A stretch of 28,575 nt of DNA, taken from Pigoraptor vietnamica. Lineage: Eukaryota; Opisthokonta; Filasterea. Where the stretch lies: NCBI GenBank assembly GCA_943704525.1, contig CALSCQ010001191.1, forward strand, positions 1-28,575, in the 5' to 3' direction. Under the pieces are notes generated by a model. The model saw only the letters and a list, made by a program, of their open reading frames with translations, was not told the DNA's origin and did no database searches. Both the position numbers and the translations under genes were made by a program. Of the stretch, positions 10,901 through 23,900 are shown one piece after another (position 1 is the stretch's first letter; every line of letters starts with the position of its first letter).

Positions 10901-11962
10901 GGGTCCGACGAGGAGAGCGACGTCGGGTACGCGTCGCAGTGCGGCGACGAGGGATTTGCCGAAGTGCAGCCGTCCGCTGGGCAGCCTGCCACGCAGACAC
11001 AATCGACTACGGACACAGCAGGAGAGGAGGGCGCTGCTCGCTCGTCGACATCCCCGATGCCTTCTGTTGCGGCCCCTGAAGGTGCTCGCACGAGGTCCCT
11101 TTCGTCTGTGTGCGCGCCGTCGCCGCAGCGCCCTTACCGCCTGCTCGTTTGCAACATGAGCGGCACGACGTGCGTTCGCTGCAGTGCGCGCAACTGCACG
11201 GGGTGTCCGCTTCCTCGTGGCGAGGAGCGCGCGGTCCTGCGTGCGTCCGAGGCGATTGTCGTCGAGTGGGTGGACCTCTCCCGGTGCGATCGGCAACGCA
11301 GCATGTACATCGCGCTCCACCCAACGGCCGCTCCCCCGGCAGACGGCGCTGCCAAGCCGTCTGGACTGACGCTGCGCGACTGTCTCAGCGCATTCGCGAA
11401 GGAGGAGCTGCTCGAAAACGACGACCAGTGGTACTGCCCGCAGTGCAAGGAGTTCCGGCGAGCGACGAAGAGGATCGGCCTTTGGCGGCTGCCGCAGACG
11501 CTCGTCGTCCACCTCAAGCGGTTCATGTACACGGGCTCGTGGCGAGACAAGATCGACGCCCCCGTGCGCTTCCCGCTCGAGGGACTCGACCTGCGCGATC
11601 ACCTCCTCTCGGGGGGCGACGGCGGCGACTACGTGTATGATTGTTACGCGATCGTCAACCACTATGGCGGACTCGGCGGCGGCCACTACACGGCGCACGC
11701 GCGACTAGGCGGCGTGGGTCAGTGGATCAACTTCGACGACACGTGCGCATCGCCCGCTTCGCCAGATGACAGCTCGTTCAAGGACGCGTACGTGTTGTTT
11801 TACGTCCGTCGTGGCTCGTTTGCGAGTGTTGGGGATCTCGGTGACTTTGCCAGGCGGTCGATGCCGTCGACGGCAACGGCAGAGGACCTCCCCTCGTTGC
11901 TGCCCTCTGGGCCGTCACGCGAACTAGAGCCGGAGACGTCGGTGGAGAGAGGCGTGCTGTGA
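7291..11962 (+). CDS. Ubiquitin-specific protease with DUSP domain and a RING-like insert (1409 aa)
   Basis: A cysteine protease (peptidase C19) that removes ubiquitin from proteins. Exons 7291-7815, 8097-8217 and 8379-11962 join in phase. Residues about 140-245 form a DUSP domain (WYIVCHDWLARW, PGPIDNSVLL, LVEDRDYNV, GWRHLVAWHSGG), followed by a ubiquitin-like stretch to about 345 and a Ser-rich linker. The catalytic domain starts at GLCGLRNLGNTCFMNS with Cys517. The GYSQHDSQEFLGFLLDGL box follows, then a Cys box with CADC (667-670) and CPQC (1235-1238), then GGGHYTAHA with His1318 and NFDD with Asp1335. The His-to-Asp spacing of 17 equals that of USP7, so the triad looks complete. Between the two halves lies an insert of several hundred residues with a RING-like cysteine cluster (805-891) and an acidic, Ser-rich tail. 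The layout resembles USP4/11/15, but I would not assign a specific orthologue. Confidence 0.93.
7890..7988 (+). repeat. GT/GTGTGC microsatellite in USP intron 1
   Basis: Intron 1 of the USP gene (7816-8096) holds a run of GTGTGC units (about 7890-7930) followed by a purer GT tract (about 7952-7988). Confidence 0.9.
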
Positions 11963-12152
11963 ACTGCGTCAGGGATGGCATGCGTCGGTTATTAAATATT
12001 GCGATGCCTGACATTCGACCGGGGGGGTCAGTGCTGTTGGTGACCTGGTCCGAGGTGGTTTCGCGGAATTTTGCGAGTACTCGGACCTTTCTGTTTATTT
12101 GCAACAACACACACGGGCCGCCGGCAACTGCCAGTAACGGCCGGCTTACGCA
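11963..12152 (+). other. 3' flank of the USP gene
   Basis: A short spacer between the USP stop and the start of the F-box remnant. It contains an AT-rich ATTAAATATT near 11991, which may act in 3' end formation. No gene is seen. Confidence 0.4.
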
Positions 12153-14734
12153 ATGGCGGCGACACCGTCTTCGTGCCGGAGAGAGACGCTGTGGTACGAG
12201 GTCCTGTCGATCGAGTCCCTCGATCCCGTCGACCTCTGCCGCCTGGCGTCCACGTGTCGCACCCTCTACACGCAGACCAACAGGCTCATCCTCAACCCAC
12301 CGCGGGGTTCGTCTCGCGCGAGTGGCTCGCGGCGGTCAACCAGCGCGCTCGTCATATTGCGTGGACGCGGGCTGCGGCGGAGTACGTACAAACGCACGCG
12401 CAGCAGCCGGTGGATGATGCCGACGCCGCGGAAGCGTTGGCAGAGGCGCGCGACAGTATTCCCGGTCCGAAAGGCGAGTTCGTGCGCGGGTACCTTCAGC
12501 ACATGATCGACACGCGCAATGCGCTCCCTTACGAACGGAGGTCGCGGTCCATGAACCGCGCTCAAGTGTGGCCGACAGCCGCAGACGCGCGCGCCGCGGG
12601 CATCTCTGTCGTCATGCTTCCGTCGGACGACGTGCCAGAGGTGGCACCGCAACCGCCGGCCCCGGTCTGGCGAAAACGGCGCCCCAAGAGTGGCGCGGCG
12701 AAGACAGGGGGACGGGTGCTGCGGCAGCGCTAGTGTCGGCGCCGTTTGTTGCCATCGCCGCGTCCGAGCTGTCCGCTCCGCGCCACATTCTGTCCTTCGA
12801 TAGCGACTACACGGAAGAGCCCGCCGCCCTCGCGTCTCCCTCGCAGTTGGCGGTGGCTTGCCGAGTTCCGCGCGAATGCCGTGCCCGACAGCGTCGACGT
12901 GTTTGCCGCGCTTCAGCCGCTGCACATTCTTCGCTGGCGTCTGGCCGTTACGAGCCCACTCGAGAGCCGATGTGAGTCGTACCGCGTGGCAGACTGCGCG
13001 TTCCGAATCGGCGCGGACCCGTCGACGGCGCTGCACGTGTGGCTGCGTGGGAAGGACGAGGTGTTTGGCATTCCCAAGCTGTACACGGGGAACTAATTCC
13101 GCCTCACGGAGAAGAAGGACGCGTACAAGGGCCTCAGCACGGAGGTGTTCGACACGACCCTGCAGTCCCACGGCGCCGTCTTCTTCCGGGTTGGCGGGGA
13201 GGGAGCGTACGCGAAGGGTGCCAAGTGCGGCTTTGCGCGGCGCCACCACTGGAGGGGCTACGGGCAGCCTGGCCACTATGACGACACGTGGACAGAGCGC
13301 GACCACCGTGAAATCCCCAATACCCACCCGACGTTCGATCCCATGCCGGACACGGACGAGTGGTGTTCGGACACGTTCCTTGCGGCAGTCGGCGCCGCTC
13401 TTCCCGACATGCCGCTGCATCGCGCGCTGGGCGTCGTCGCGATCGCCCTGAGCCTTGTGTTCAGCACGCCGAGCGAGTGCGGAAAGATCGTCCCCGGCCA
13501 CACCAACTTTGTGGTGGACGAGCGCACTGGGCGCCCGGAGGCCATCGAGTGGTGGTCGCTCGAAACCGCGAGCCTGAGGTTCTCCGCACCATGCTAGACG
13601 AAGCCGAGCTGAACGACAGCAAGTCCATTCGTCGCACGCGGGAGGTGCGTTACGCGTCACCTTCCGACCCCAGCGACGCCGCTAGTGAACGTCGTCGCAC
13701 GGACGACGCGGTCGCCTTCTTTGAGTGGCCGGAGAAGCACGGGTCGCCTGTGCCGCCATTCGCGCACCTCAAACCGCGTGGAACGCGACGCAGACGGACG
13801 GAAGGGCTTCTCGGGCGCATCTTTTACGCCAACACGTCTTTGTGGCACTACATGGCGTCGGTTGTGCGCGACCTCGCCGTCCGCGATTCGGAGCCCGGCG
13901 GCGAGACGCTCTCGACGCCCCTCGGCTGAAAGTTCGTGCGGTTGCGGAAAGCTGTCGCTTGCTGACGCCTACCACGGGACGTCGTGGGACCGCGTCGACG
14001 ACGAGCACGGCCGCACGTCACAGCCGAACGGGTGGTGTACGTACCCGGGAGGGCAGTGTCTGCGCACGCCCACGCTGGAGCTGTGCCGAGAGCGGGCGAT
14101 GTCGACGTACCCCGTTTCGCTCAAGGAGTCACGTGCCGTGGACGCTCTCAAGAGCTACTTTGAGGTGTATGAGAACGATGGCGAGTCGGACGGCTCCGAT
14201 GAAAAGGTCTCGGAAAAGCCCGAGAGCCCGTCCGCCGGCTTGGGTGTGTCGAACACCGACGGTAACTCCGGCGGTGACGGCGCGGCCAGGAAGAGCGGGT
14301 CAGTCGGCTTTGGTGCGGCTGCGCAGGGCGGCTTTGGATTCGGCGTGGGTGCGGAGGGCGGCTTTGGATTCCGCCCGGGTGCGCCGAAGGGGTTCCGCTT
14401 CCTTGATCTTTCGTATGAGGAGGAGTCTGACGGTGATGATGCTGACGAGAGCGCGTCCGCCGGCTTTGGCGTGTCGGACACGGACAGCGACTGCAGTGAC
14501 GATGTGGAGATGCAGACCGCATTTGATGACCCGGATCCTTACGGCGAAGAACGCGACGGCGACTATAACGACAGCCGGGATGCGGAGTGGGGCGGGGACG
14601 GATACGACAACGACGCAAGCGACGTCGATAACGGGGCGTGGTCCGAAGACTCCGACAAGGTATTCCGCGGGGACTTCCGTGACCTCCGCGAATCCGTAGC
14701 TGTGGACTACTTCTTCGGTCCCGAGGACGACTGA
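12153..14734 (+). pseudogene. Broken F-box protein gene, intronless
   Basis: The first 50 codons read as an F-box (LWYEVLSIESLDPVDLCRLA followed by STCRTLYTQTN), the motif that binds SKP1 in SCF ubiquitin ligases. Coding-quality sequence then continues to 14734 but is spread over all three plus frames, with about half a dozen breaks and no plausible introns at the junctions. The middle is rich in Trp, Tyr, His and Cys, with phrases such as HYMASVVRDLAVRD and WCTYPGGQCLRTP. The last 170 codons are Gly/Phe repeats followed by a very acidic tail ending VDYFFGPEDD. Lack of introns, in contrast to its neighbours, fits either a retrocopy or capture from an intronless source. Large DNA viruses of amoebae, such as pandoraviruses, carry many F-box genes, so a viral source is possible but unproven. 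Sequencing error is less likely, because the flanking genes are intact. Confidence 0.75.
14326..14371 (+). repeat. Two copies of a GGFGF-coding unit, 30-base period
   Basis: The 16-base string GGGCGGCTTTGGATTC occurs at 14326-14341 and again at 14356-14371. A related pair of SAG(L/F)GVS(N/D)TD codons flanks it (about 14230 and 14457). This points to internal duplication in the low-complexity tail of the F-box remnant. Confidence 0.85.
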
Positions 14735-14956
14735 GCAGTGCGTGCAGCGTGCGCGTGCGTTCTACGGTGTGCTACCGTATTGTTACTTGCGACCGTCAAA
14801 TACAGCTTGTTTTAACGACAAAAAGCGTGTTCCACAGACTCAGGTGGCAGTCACTCGACCAGCGACGACCTCCACCCACACTGACACGTTGTGCACACGA
14901 CCGCCATGCACGCACGCACGCACCACGAGCTCCACAGCGAACAGCAGAGCCGCAAC

Positions 14957-17900
14957 TCAGAAGTCGTCGTCGTCATCCACCTGCGTCGACCGCGCACGCT
15001 TCGAGTGCGTCGCCTTGAACGCGTCCATCTTCCGCTTCCGGCTCTTCTTCTTCAGGGCGTTCTTGCGAATTCGACGGTCCGCGTGGAGGGCCGGGTCGAC
15101 AATCGCCGCGACCACGCGCCGCCGCTTCCTCTCTGCGCGCGACTTGGCCGCACGCTCTCGCACGGCGTGGTAGCGGGCGAAGAAGGCCGTGGGACCGACG
15201 AGGCCTCGCAGCATGTCGACGACCTCCTGGGCGAAACCGCGGAGAGATTCGTCTGCGAGGATACGTGGATTGTCAGTGTCAGGAAATAAACAGAGAGAAA
15301 GGAAGAAAAGAAGGGAAACAAAAAGGGGCAAGGGGAAAGAAGTTGTTTTCACTTAAGAGTTGATAAAACCCACGGCAGCTTCGCGCCTCCGTGAACAGTG
15401 ACCACGGAAGAACATATGCAAACTGCGTGTCACGCCGTTACACGGCAATGGAATGCGTAACAGCGGCACCCACCCGAGATGACGCCGGCCGTGTCGTTGA
15501 GGACCTGGTGGAGGGCGGCCAGCGCAATTTCGAGGAAGGGAAGAACGGCCGACGCACCAAGGTGGCTGCACATCGCCCCAAACCACTTGAACACGCACAG
15601 ACGCTGCGTTGTGTGTGGGAGCATTCAGTACAATTCGAGCGCAAAGTCAATAGCACAGAGACGTGCACACAAATGCGCTTGCATTGGCTTGCGTCTCACA
15701 ACAGCGCACGCAAGGATCTCACGAACCTTCCGCGAGTCGCGCGGGTTCTTCGCCGCCTCCGCCCGCGCAAGAAACGAGAGGCGCTTGAACAGCCACGTCA
15801 GCCCCGAGAGACGTGCGCGCTCCTTCTCCTCGTGAGCGGCGTCCTGCTCCGACACGCGCCCAACAGCGCCCCCTTCGCCTCCGTTCCCGTCGACCTCCAT
15901 GGCACCGTCGTCTTCGTCGCCGTCCCCACCCGCACCATTCGCAGCAGGGCCGTCCCCATCGTCTGCCGGCGCGTCACGTGCCATGTCGGCGTCCTCCTCG
16001 GCGTCCTCTTCTTCCTCGTCACCGCCGCCGTCGAGCGCGCGCTTGCGACCCGTGCCCTTCGGCAGCGGCGGGTTGAGTTCAGGCTGCGCGTACAGTCCGC
16101 GGCCAACGAAGAATAGGTTCTTTACGACTTGGTCTCCGAGCGTGTCGTCCAGGAACGGCGACTCGAGCTGCCTGCACAGAGCACGCGCAAGGCGCATCCC
16201 CACGCCAGCCGTCCTCACGTAGTCCCAACCCGCCACGGTCGACAGATCGGTTGGCGCCGGGAGGAGTGCCTTCTTCTTCGGCGCGGGCGAGCCGGGTCGC
16301 GCGAATGTCGCCGGGTCCAGACGGCTGAAGTATGTGCCGAGAAGGCGGCAGGAGGCGAGACGCACCCACGCGTGCGGATGAAGCAGCAGATGTACAATGT
16401 CCTCCCACACGGCGCCGTTGAACTCGACGGCGGAGAGAACGTCGGGAACGGCCGCAAGGGCCTTGGAAAGCACCGTCAGCGCAAAGTAAGGCAGCTCCCA
16501 TCGGTCGTCCGCGGGAGCGTCCCCGTTCGGATCCTCCTCGGCCGCGCGGTGCAGCGCCTCGACAGCGTCGCGGAGGCATGCGCACACGAGAGGGAGCGTG
16601 TGGCGCAGGCGGCGCGCGTAACCTGCGGTCTCCACCTCGACAAAGAGGCCGCACACCTGCAGCGCGGAGCGGCGCACGGCCGGACGGGGGTCCGACAGCC
16701 ACTTGACGACCATCGCGTGCATGCTGTCCGCGCGCGAGGCGTCGACGCGAGAGAGGAGCTGCTTGATGGCAGCCGCGACGGCCTCTCTGCACCGGGACGA
16801 CTCATCGCCGACGAGGCGAACGACGAGAGGCACAAAGAAGAACTCGGCGTTGTCCCGCACAATGTCCTCGGGAAACTTGCGAACGACGGCGTCGAGCATC
16901 GACAGCGCGGCGAGGCGGCCAGTCTCGTGTTCGTACGCAATGTTCCGCACGAGAAAGTCCAGGTGCGCGCGCAGGCGCTTTGCACCGAGCGGGTAGTCCA
17001 GCACAAACTGGAGGACGACCTGCGAGCAGAGTTCGCGGACGGCCGGCGAGGGACTGCGGATCATCAGCTCGGCGACACGATCGACAATGTCGTACAGCTC
17101 CGGCACGACGAGCTTGCGCGCGACAATCGCCTTGAGCAGCGAAAACGACACCGCCTGCCGCTCGCTGTCCTCCAGGTCCTCCCCGGAGCGACTCAGGAGC
17201 AGGCGCAGCTGGTTGTCGGTGATCGTGTGCGTGCGCACGTCCCGCAGAAGCACGGCCATGAGGCGGAAGCACCCCTGCACGAGCTCGGTGCCGTTCGATC
17301 CCACCCCCGCCTTGTTAATAAGCTTGAAGACACGGTCGGAAATGGCGCCGGCGGCCGTTTCCAGCGAGGGAAGCGGCATGCGCGCGAGAATGCCGAGGCA
17401 CTTGAGCGAGAGCACGATCGTCCGCGCCTGCCGCGACTCGAGCGACTCGCGCAGCAGCGGAACAAAGGGGTCCAGCATCTGCAGCGACTCGAGGGTGCGG
17501 CCGTCGACCGACCCGTGCTTCAGCGCAGAGTGAAGAAGAGACAGGGCAAACTCGCACACAAGGTGCGCGTTGGTTGCCGCATGCGCCTGCGGGTTCTTCG
17601 ACCGCCCCGGTGTCTCTGCGATGAGTAGGTGGTCGTTGTCCGAGGGCTTTGGCGTGCGCACCGACGACGACTTCTCCCTCTCTGCTGCCTTGCGAGCGCG
17701 CTCCAGCTCGCGGCGACCCACACTTTCGGACGAGAGGAGGCCGTGGACGAACACGAGCAGAGCCTGGGGCGTCGCCGACGGGTTCGTGCGAGCGCCCTGG
17801 GCAATGCGGCGGAGAATCTCCTCGCACTTTCGCACCTCTTTCAGGCTGTCCGTCGCGGCGAGGTGCTCACGCACGGGCACGAGCAGCGCCGGGACGCGCT

Positions 17901-20900
17901 CGAACGACACGACGCTTGCGAGGAGTTCGAACGAGTCAAACCCCTTCTTCGCCTTTGCCTCCTTTGATTTGGACGCAAGCTGCGCGACCTCCTTCTCCTC
18001 GGCCGTCTCGCCGAAGAGGTCGGCGTCTAGCAGCACCAGCAGTTTGTCGACGCAGTGGTCAATGCCGCCCACGCGTGGCTCGGGGCCGTTCGACGTGTAG
18101 TCCTCGAGCAGCGCGTGGACGGTGAAGCCGAGCACGTGACGCTGGTAGCCGCGCTCGAGAGACCCCTTGAGCTCCTGCGCAAGTGGGATAGGCATTAGGA
18201 AACATGAGCTCTTGCTCAACGAATGCATTCAGCACAACGCACACGCACACGCACACGCACACGCACACGCACGCACGAACAAGCACACGCACCTGGAGGA
18301 TGAAGGGGAGATACATTTGCCCAAGCGTGGCGGCAATCTTCACAAGCGTGTCCCTCGCAACGTCTCGGACATTCTGCTCCCGGTCCCGCAGCACGTGACA
18401 CACGCGCGTAAGCAGGCCAGGAAGCAGCGCCCGTCGGGTCTCGTCCGGAACCTTCAGCAACAGCTTCGTCATTGCGAGCGCCACGGGCACGCGCAGCACG
18501 TCGCTCTCGCCGTCCTTTGTCGTCAGGTACCGGTGCAGGTCGGGGAGAATCTTGTTGACCACCACCGTGAGAATGCGCGTCGCGCTCGACGCCTCCGTTC
18601 CTGCATGCATAGCCTTCGTCGTTGGAGCGCCATCCACTTCCATCGCCCCTTCACCTTCACCCTCTGCGTCCGATTCGCGCCCAGCGGCTTCATCCCCGCC
18701 CTTCTCCTCCTCCGCCGCATTCCCGCCAAACCGCGCGCTCTTGCCTTCCGAGCGCGGGAGGGCCCTCTTGTTGGCCTTGGCGCTGTCCACAGCGGCCTGC
18801 TGCGCCGCGCGCCGCTCCGCCTCCGCCTTCTCCTGGGCACGCTGCCGCATGAGTTCCTCCGTCGCGACGCTGTTGTCGGCGGCCGCGAGGTCGAAGTGGA
18901 AGCTGTCGAGCACCGCCACGACGGCCCGCATGACCGTCTTCTCCGCGTTGCCGGGCTTGTCGGCGAGGACCTTGAGTAGGCGCGACAGCTGGCCGTAGTA
19001 CTGTCCCCAGCCGAGTCGCCCGCAGGCCGCGCCCACGGCATCGACGGCCTCGCGGGCGAGGTTGTGGTCGGACTGCTTGCCGACTTCCACCAGCATGTGC
19101 GAGACGAGCGGGAGAATAAAGTTGGTCAGCGAGCGCGCGCCCAGCCGTCCCTCCCTGCAGCACTCGGCCATCCGCCGCAGAGCACGCACGCGTCGGTGCG
19201 TCTGGATGTGTCGCACGTTGAGGAAGAACGACGACTCCTCGTCGCTGCCGTCGCCCGCAAGGCAGCTCAAGTCGCCGAAGTTGGGGTCCTCCGGCATCTC
19301 GCGAACAGCGAGTGCGAGAACACTCACAAACTCGTTGCGCGCGCCCTCCCTCGTGCTCCGCATGGCGCGCTTCACCGCCGGCAAGATCACGTGCGCGAGC
19401 AGGCTGTAGAGGCCGTGCGTTGGGTCCGTGGCGTCGGTAGGGTTGACGCACCCGGAAAACCCGAGGGCTCGGCAGGAAGAGGCGATGCGGCTGACGACCT
19501 TCAGCAGCCCGAAGATAGCGTTGTCCCTCAGCGAGAAATCGTCCGACGTCGCCGCAAAGAAGACGAGGTTCTGCACAATGGGAAGGAGCTGTCGCGCGTC
19601 AAGTTCGGCGTAAGACCGCTCGTTGAACCCCGCAAACGCCGCGAGGCGCGTGTCGTAGTCGGGCTCGTCCACGGCGCGCGGGTTGTACGCGTTGAGTCCA
19701 CGGAGGATGGGAACAACCGGCACGAGCCACGGCTCCCAGCGGGCGGCCGCTTCGAACGCCCCGCACAGTTCGGTGCGCGCGGCGCGGTGGGAAAGCAGCG
19801 CGAAGAGACCCGAGAGGAACGACAGGTGTGCGCTCGGGGGCTGCGCCAGGCGATACGCGCTGCGTACAATCCCAAGCACGTCGGCGCGCGTGGCCGCGGG
19901 GAGTGTGCCGCCCGACCCGCCCTGGGGACGCAGGAAGGGCAGGAGGAGGTTCGCGAGGGCGCCGGCCTTCTCAGGGTCGGTCGCGTGGTCGCTGATCCGC
20001 GAAAGGACGTTGAGGGCGCGCCGGTGGAACTTGCTCGCGAGCGAAAACCTACCGAGCGAAGCCGGCTTGGCAGGCTTGGCAGCGCCCTGCGTCGCGGGTG
20101 CGTGCGACGAGGACGACGCCGCCGCAAACACCATCGCGTGGAGGCTCTCCAGAAGGTGGCCGACGTTCGGCCGCACGACCGCGTTCGTGATGTCGTCGTC
20201 GCCGTTGTCTTCCAGCGCGAGCATGTTCTCGGCGATACCGAGCACGTGCGAGATGACCTGCTCGCTCACGGTCCGCGCGGCAAGGCAGCAAAAGGCGGAC
20301 GGCAGCGCCGTCGGATCGTGCACGAGGAGGAGAGCGAGGCGCGCGTGCCTGCTCCACACCTCGAGGAGCTCCAACACGCCCGAGGGACGGTGCAAGCTCT
20401 CGTCCTTGAGCCTCGGCAGGCGGGGCGACACGAGCGACGCGAAGAGCGCCGGCACAAACGGGGCGTAATCGGCCGCGGGAAAGATGTCAAACACCTCGGC
20501 GATGCGGCGCGTCCCCACCAAGCGCACCTCTCTCAGCGGTGCCACAAAGGCAGCCGCAATCGAGTTGCGGTGCGAAGGCGAGAGCAGCACGGATGCATCG
20601 CGCGCCAGCCGCAGCGCCACCCAAAGCAGACGACGAAGGAAGGGCTCGACACGCGTGCGCATCTTTGCGACGACGTCGCCGACAGCGTTGAGGTACCCGA
20701 GCTGCTTGCGGAGGGGGACGGCGGCGGCCACAGACGGCTCGCCCGCAATGTGGAGGACGCCCTCGCCCTGCGCTTCGTTCACAAACGCCGCAAACGGCTC
20801 GAGCAGAATCGATATGAAGTACTCAATCTCCGCCTCGCTGCAGCCCGTCAGGAACGCGAACACGGTGGCGCGGCGGGCGGCCAGCGAGTTCTTGCCGCCC

Positions 20901-23900
20901 TTCTTCCTCCGCGTCATTCGAGCGAAGAGGATGCGCATCACGAGCGGCATGAGGGTCGGACGGTGGTCACGTGACACGGCGCCGCTCTCCTCGTCGACGT
21001 CAAACGCGGCGAGGCCGTCGCGGAATTCGTGCTCGCTCGTGAGACGCTCGAGATGCTCCTTGTATGGGTAGACTTGAGGGTGCCGGTACGTCAGCACGCA
21101 CGCGAGCGCGAGCTGCTGCACGGCGACGTCCGAACGCATGACGAAATCGTGGTACAGCGCGTGGAGTCGGTCGGTGCGGTAGAGGGCCTTTGGGTTGGCG
21201 AACTTTGAAAACAGCGTGAGGCACTGCGTGAGCTTGCGCATCGCTCCCTTACGCATGAGGCCGACTTCGGAGCGGTCGCGCGTCCCCTTGAGTGTGCTCG
21301 TGGCGTGCGGGGCGGAAGTCGCCGCTGCTGTGCCTTCGGGTTCTGGACGAGGCGGAAAAACGGACGGACAATTTTAACGCTGAGCCACATGTACCGACTA
21401 CGCAGGCACGCACGGACAATTTAACGGATGAGCCACCGACAAACCCGGGCACGGCATACGCGCGTTGCCCTTCTCGTCGATAACGGAACAACGCTGAGAG
21501 AACAGGACAACTACGCCACAAGTTACCAGCAAGAGTTCGCACAATAACAAACGCACGTGTAAAGGTAAAGGCAGTCCCTCACCGTCCACTTCCATGGCAT
21601 CGGCTCCGTCCCTCTCATGTGCGCTGCCCACGGACGCGCGCCGTTCTCGCTTCGTCTCACCCATGGACTCCTCTTCGCTCTCCTCCTCGACGCCGCCTTC
21701 CTTCTTCCCATCGGCGTCGTCTTCGTCGTCCACAACAACCGCCGGGGGTCGTGACAGATCCTGCGTCAAGTCGCTTCCCTCGAACAGCACGTTGAACTCG
21801 GCGTCGATAAAGTCAAGAAACATGGGGACGAGATCGCGAGAGTGGCGCTCCGCAATCGCCGAAGCCGACGTGTGCAGCGTCTCCCACAGCAGCGCGTGAA
21901 AGTTTGCATAGTCTGCACGGCCGTCCAAGCCCTCGTCGCTCAGCGCGTTGAAACGGCTCACAAGGTCGCCGTGCGCAGCGGCGTTCGCCACGGCCAGGTC
22001 GCTCGCGGACGGCGACGTCCCATCCCTCGCATGGAACGCGAGCGCGAGGTTCACAGACACTCGCGGGCCGTTCACGACGCGTGCGCGTTCGTACGCCTCC
22101 CGGAGGATGGGAAGAAAGACGCCCCAGAACGTCGCCTGCCCCGCCGTGGCCACCTTGCCAAGCATGTCCATGACCGGCGCCCACAGCGGACGGAAGTTCA
22201 CGTACAGCTGCGCCAACAGATAGCGCGCAGGGACTTCGGCGTAGAGTTCGGGGAGGCGGCCGAGCGTTGCCATCTGCTGAAGTCGGCCCAAGTGCACGAG
22301 ACGCTCGCGGTACTCTTCCAGGCTAGCATCGCAGCGCTCGGCTGCAAGGCACACCTCGAAGCACGCGCACGGTTCGGGCGCCATGCCCTTCTCGTCGCCT
22401 TCGATGGAAAGCGCGTCCAGCTGTTGGTGGCGTGCGAGGATGCGCAGGGTCGACGTGCGCAGTGCACGCGACGGCGACGTGAGGTTCGCGCGCAGGTCCA
22501 TGAGGATGCCGACGAGTGAAGACGACGGAAACACGTCCGCTCCACACGCGCCGTGAAGCGCATCGTAAAAATCGTCGACAGCCGCGAGCACGTGGCGGTC
22601 CCATCCGAACTCCGCCATGGCCTGGCGAAAGAACGGCGCACGCGCGGAGAGCGACTCGCCGTCGTCGCCCTTGTACGATCGCAGCAGAGACACGAGCGTC
22701 GACAGCGCACACCCCGCCGCCGCAAGCAGGCGCTGAACATCGGCGCTGGGCAACGCCGCGCGGGACCACTCGGCAAACGGCTCACGACCTCCCGATGCCG
22801 GCGGGTGCAGCGCAGGGTCCCGCGCGCGCGCCTGCGACGCAGCCGCCAACAGGCGCGTGACGAGCGACTCGATCGCGCCGTACGTCGACTCAAATGGCAC
22901 CTCGGCATGGCGGAGGCACGTGAGCGCTGCGACGAGCAAAGGCAGCTCTTCCGCCTGCGTGGCCTCGTCGCGAACAATGTGGGGATCGAAGCTCGCACAC
23001 GTTGCCACGAGCAAATCCACGACGCCGTGCCGCGGCCGACCCTCCGCATTCGCAACGGCCGTCTCGAGGCTCCTGCGCAGTGCACCGTCGCCTGTCTTCT
23101 TTGATTCTGTCTTTTTCTGCTTGGAAGTCTTGGATTTCGGAGACGCCGACGCGTGCGTCTGTGGCGAGTCGTCGCTCGCTTGCGCAGCATTGTTCGAAGC
23201 CGTCGCCGGGAATTTGAGGCGCCGCCGCTTCGTGACGGCCGCCGACGCCACGCCGACCCAATCGACCGACTCGACGAGCTGCGACAGGAAAGCGACGGTC
23301 TGGAGGGGCTCGTGGTGCGCGTGGCGGTCAAGGCACGAGACCACGTGCGTGAGGCACAGGGGCGCAAAGGTTGCCGCGGCGCTGTCACCCGAGAGCAATC
23401 GGCCACACAGCGCGCGAACAAGGCCGAGAGATGCCCTGTCGGCAATCGCGGCGACGACAGGAGGACCGCGCGCGAGCGCAAGGTCGGCGCCGGAGAACGC
23501 CAGCGTCGCCGCGGCGAGCAGCACGCACGATTCGGCGGCCTCTGCCGGCAATCGCACGACGCGCGTGTCCGACGGCGGCGGTGTCGTGGACGAGGGCCCA
23601 ATGGCCACAAGGAGCGGCACGAGGCACGCGTAGAGGGCATCCACGCTCGTCACGCGAGAGCCGTCGCGGTGCTCCACCCACAGACAGACGAGCGACGCCA
23701 TGCGACCGAGCGCAATCCCCCACTCGCGCAAATGCGCATCGTCCACGCGCCCTTCTTCAACCTCCGACGCGACCGAATTGTAGCGCGAGAGAAAGGCAGA
23801 GAGGCGGTTTAGAAGAAGCGAAAAGACAGCAGCGCAGTGTTCCCTCCGCGTGTGTTCCGCCATTCGTCGCACGCACGCGGAAATCGTCGAAAACACAGCC

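Noticed and set aside
8885-11698. 937-codon open frame on the minus strand
   Set aside because: It lies opposite the USP exon, and its Arg/Ala/Val/His-rich product is what GC-rich codons give when read backwards. The sense strand has a complete protease domain.
16129-20974. Plus-strand open frames of 499 and 636 codons opposite UTP20
   Set aside because: They are antisense shadows of long GC-rich UTP20 exons, with no recognisable domains and low-complexity Arg/Glu/His composition.
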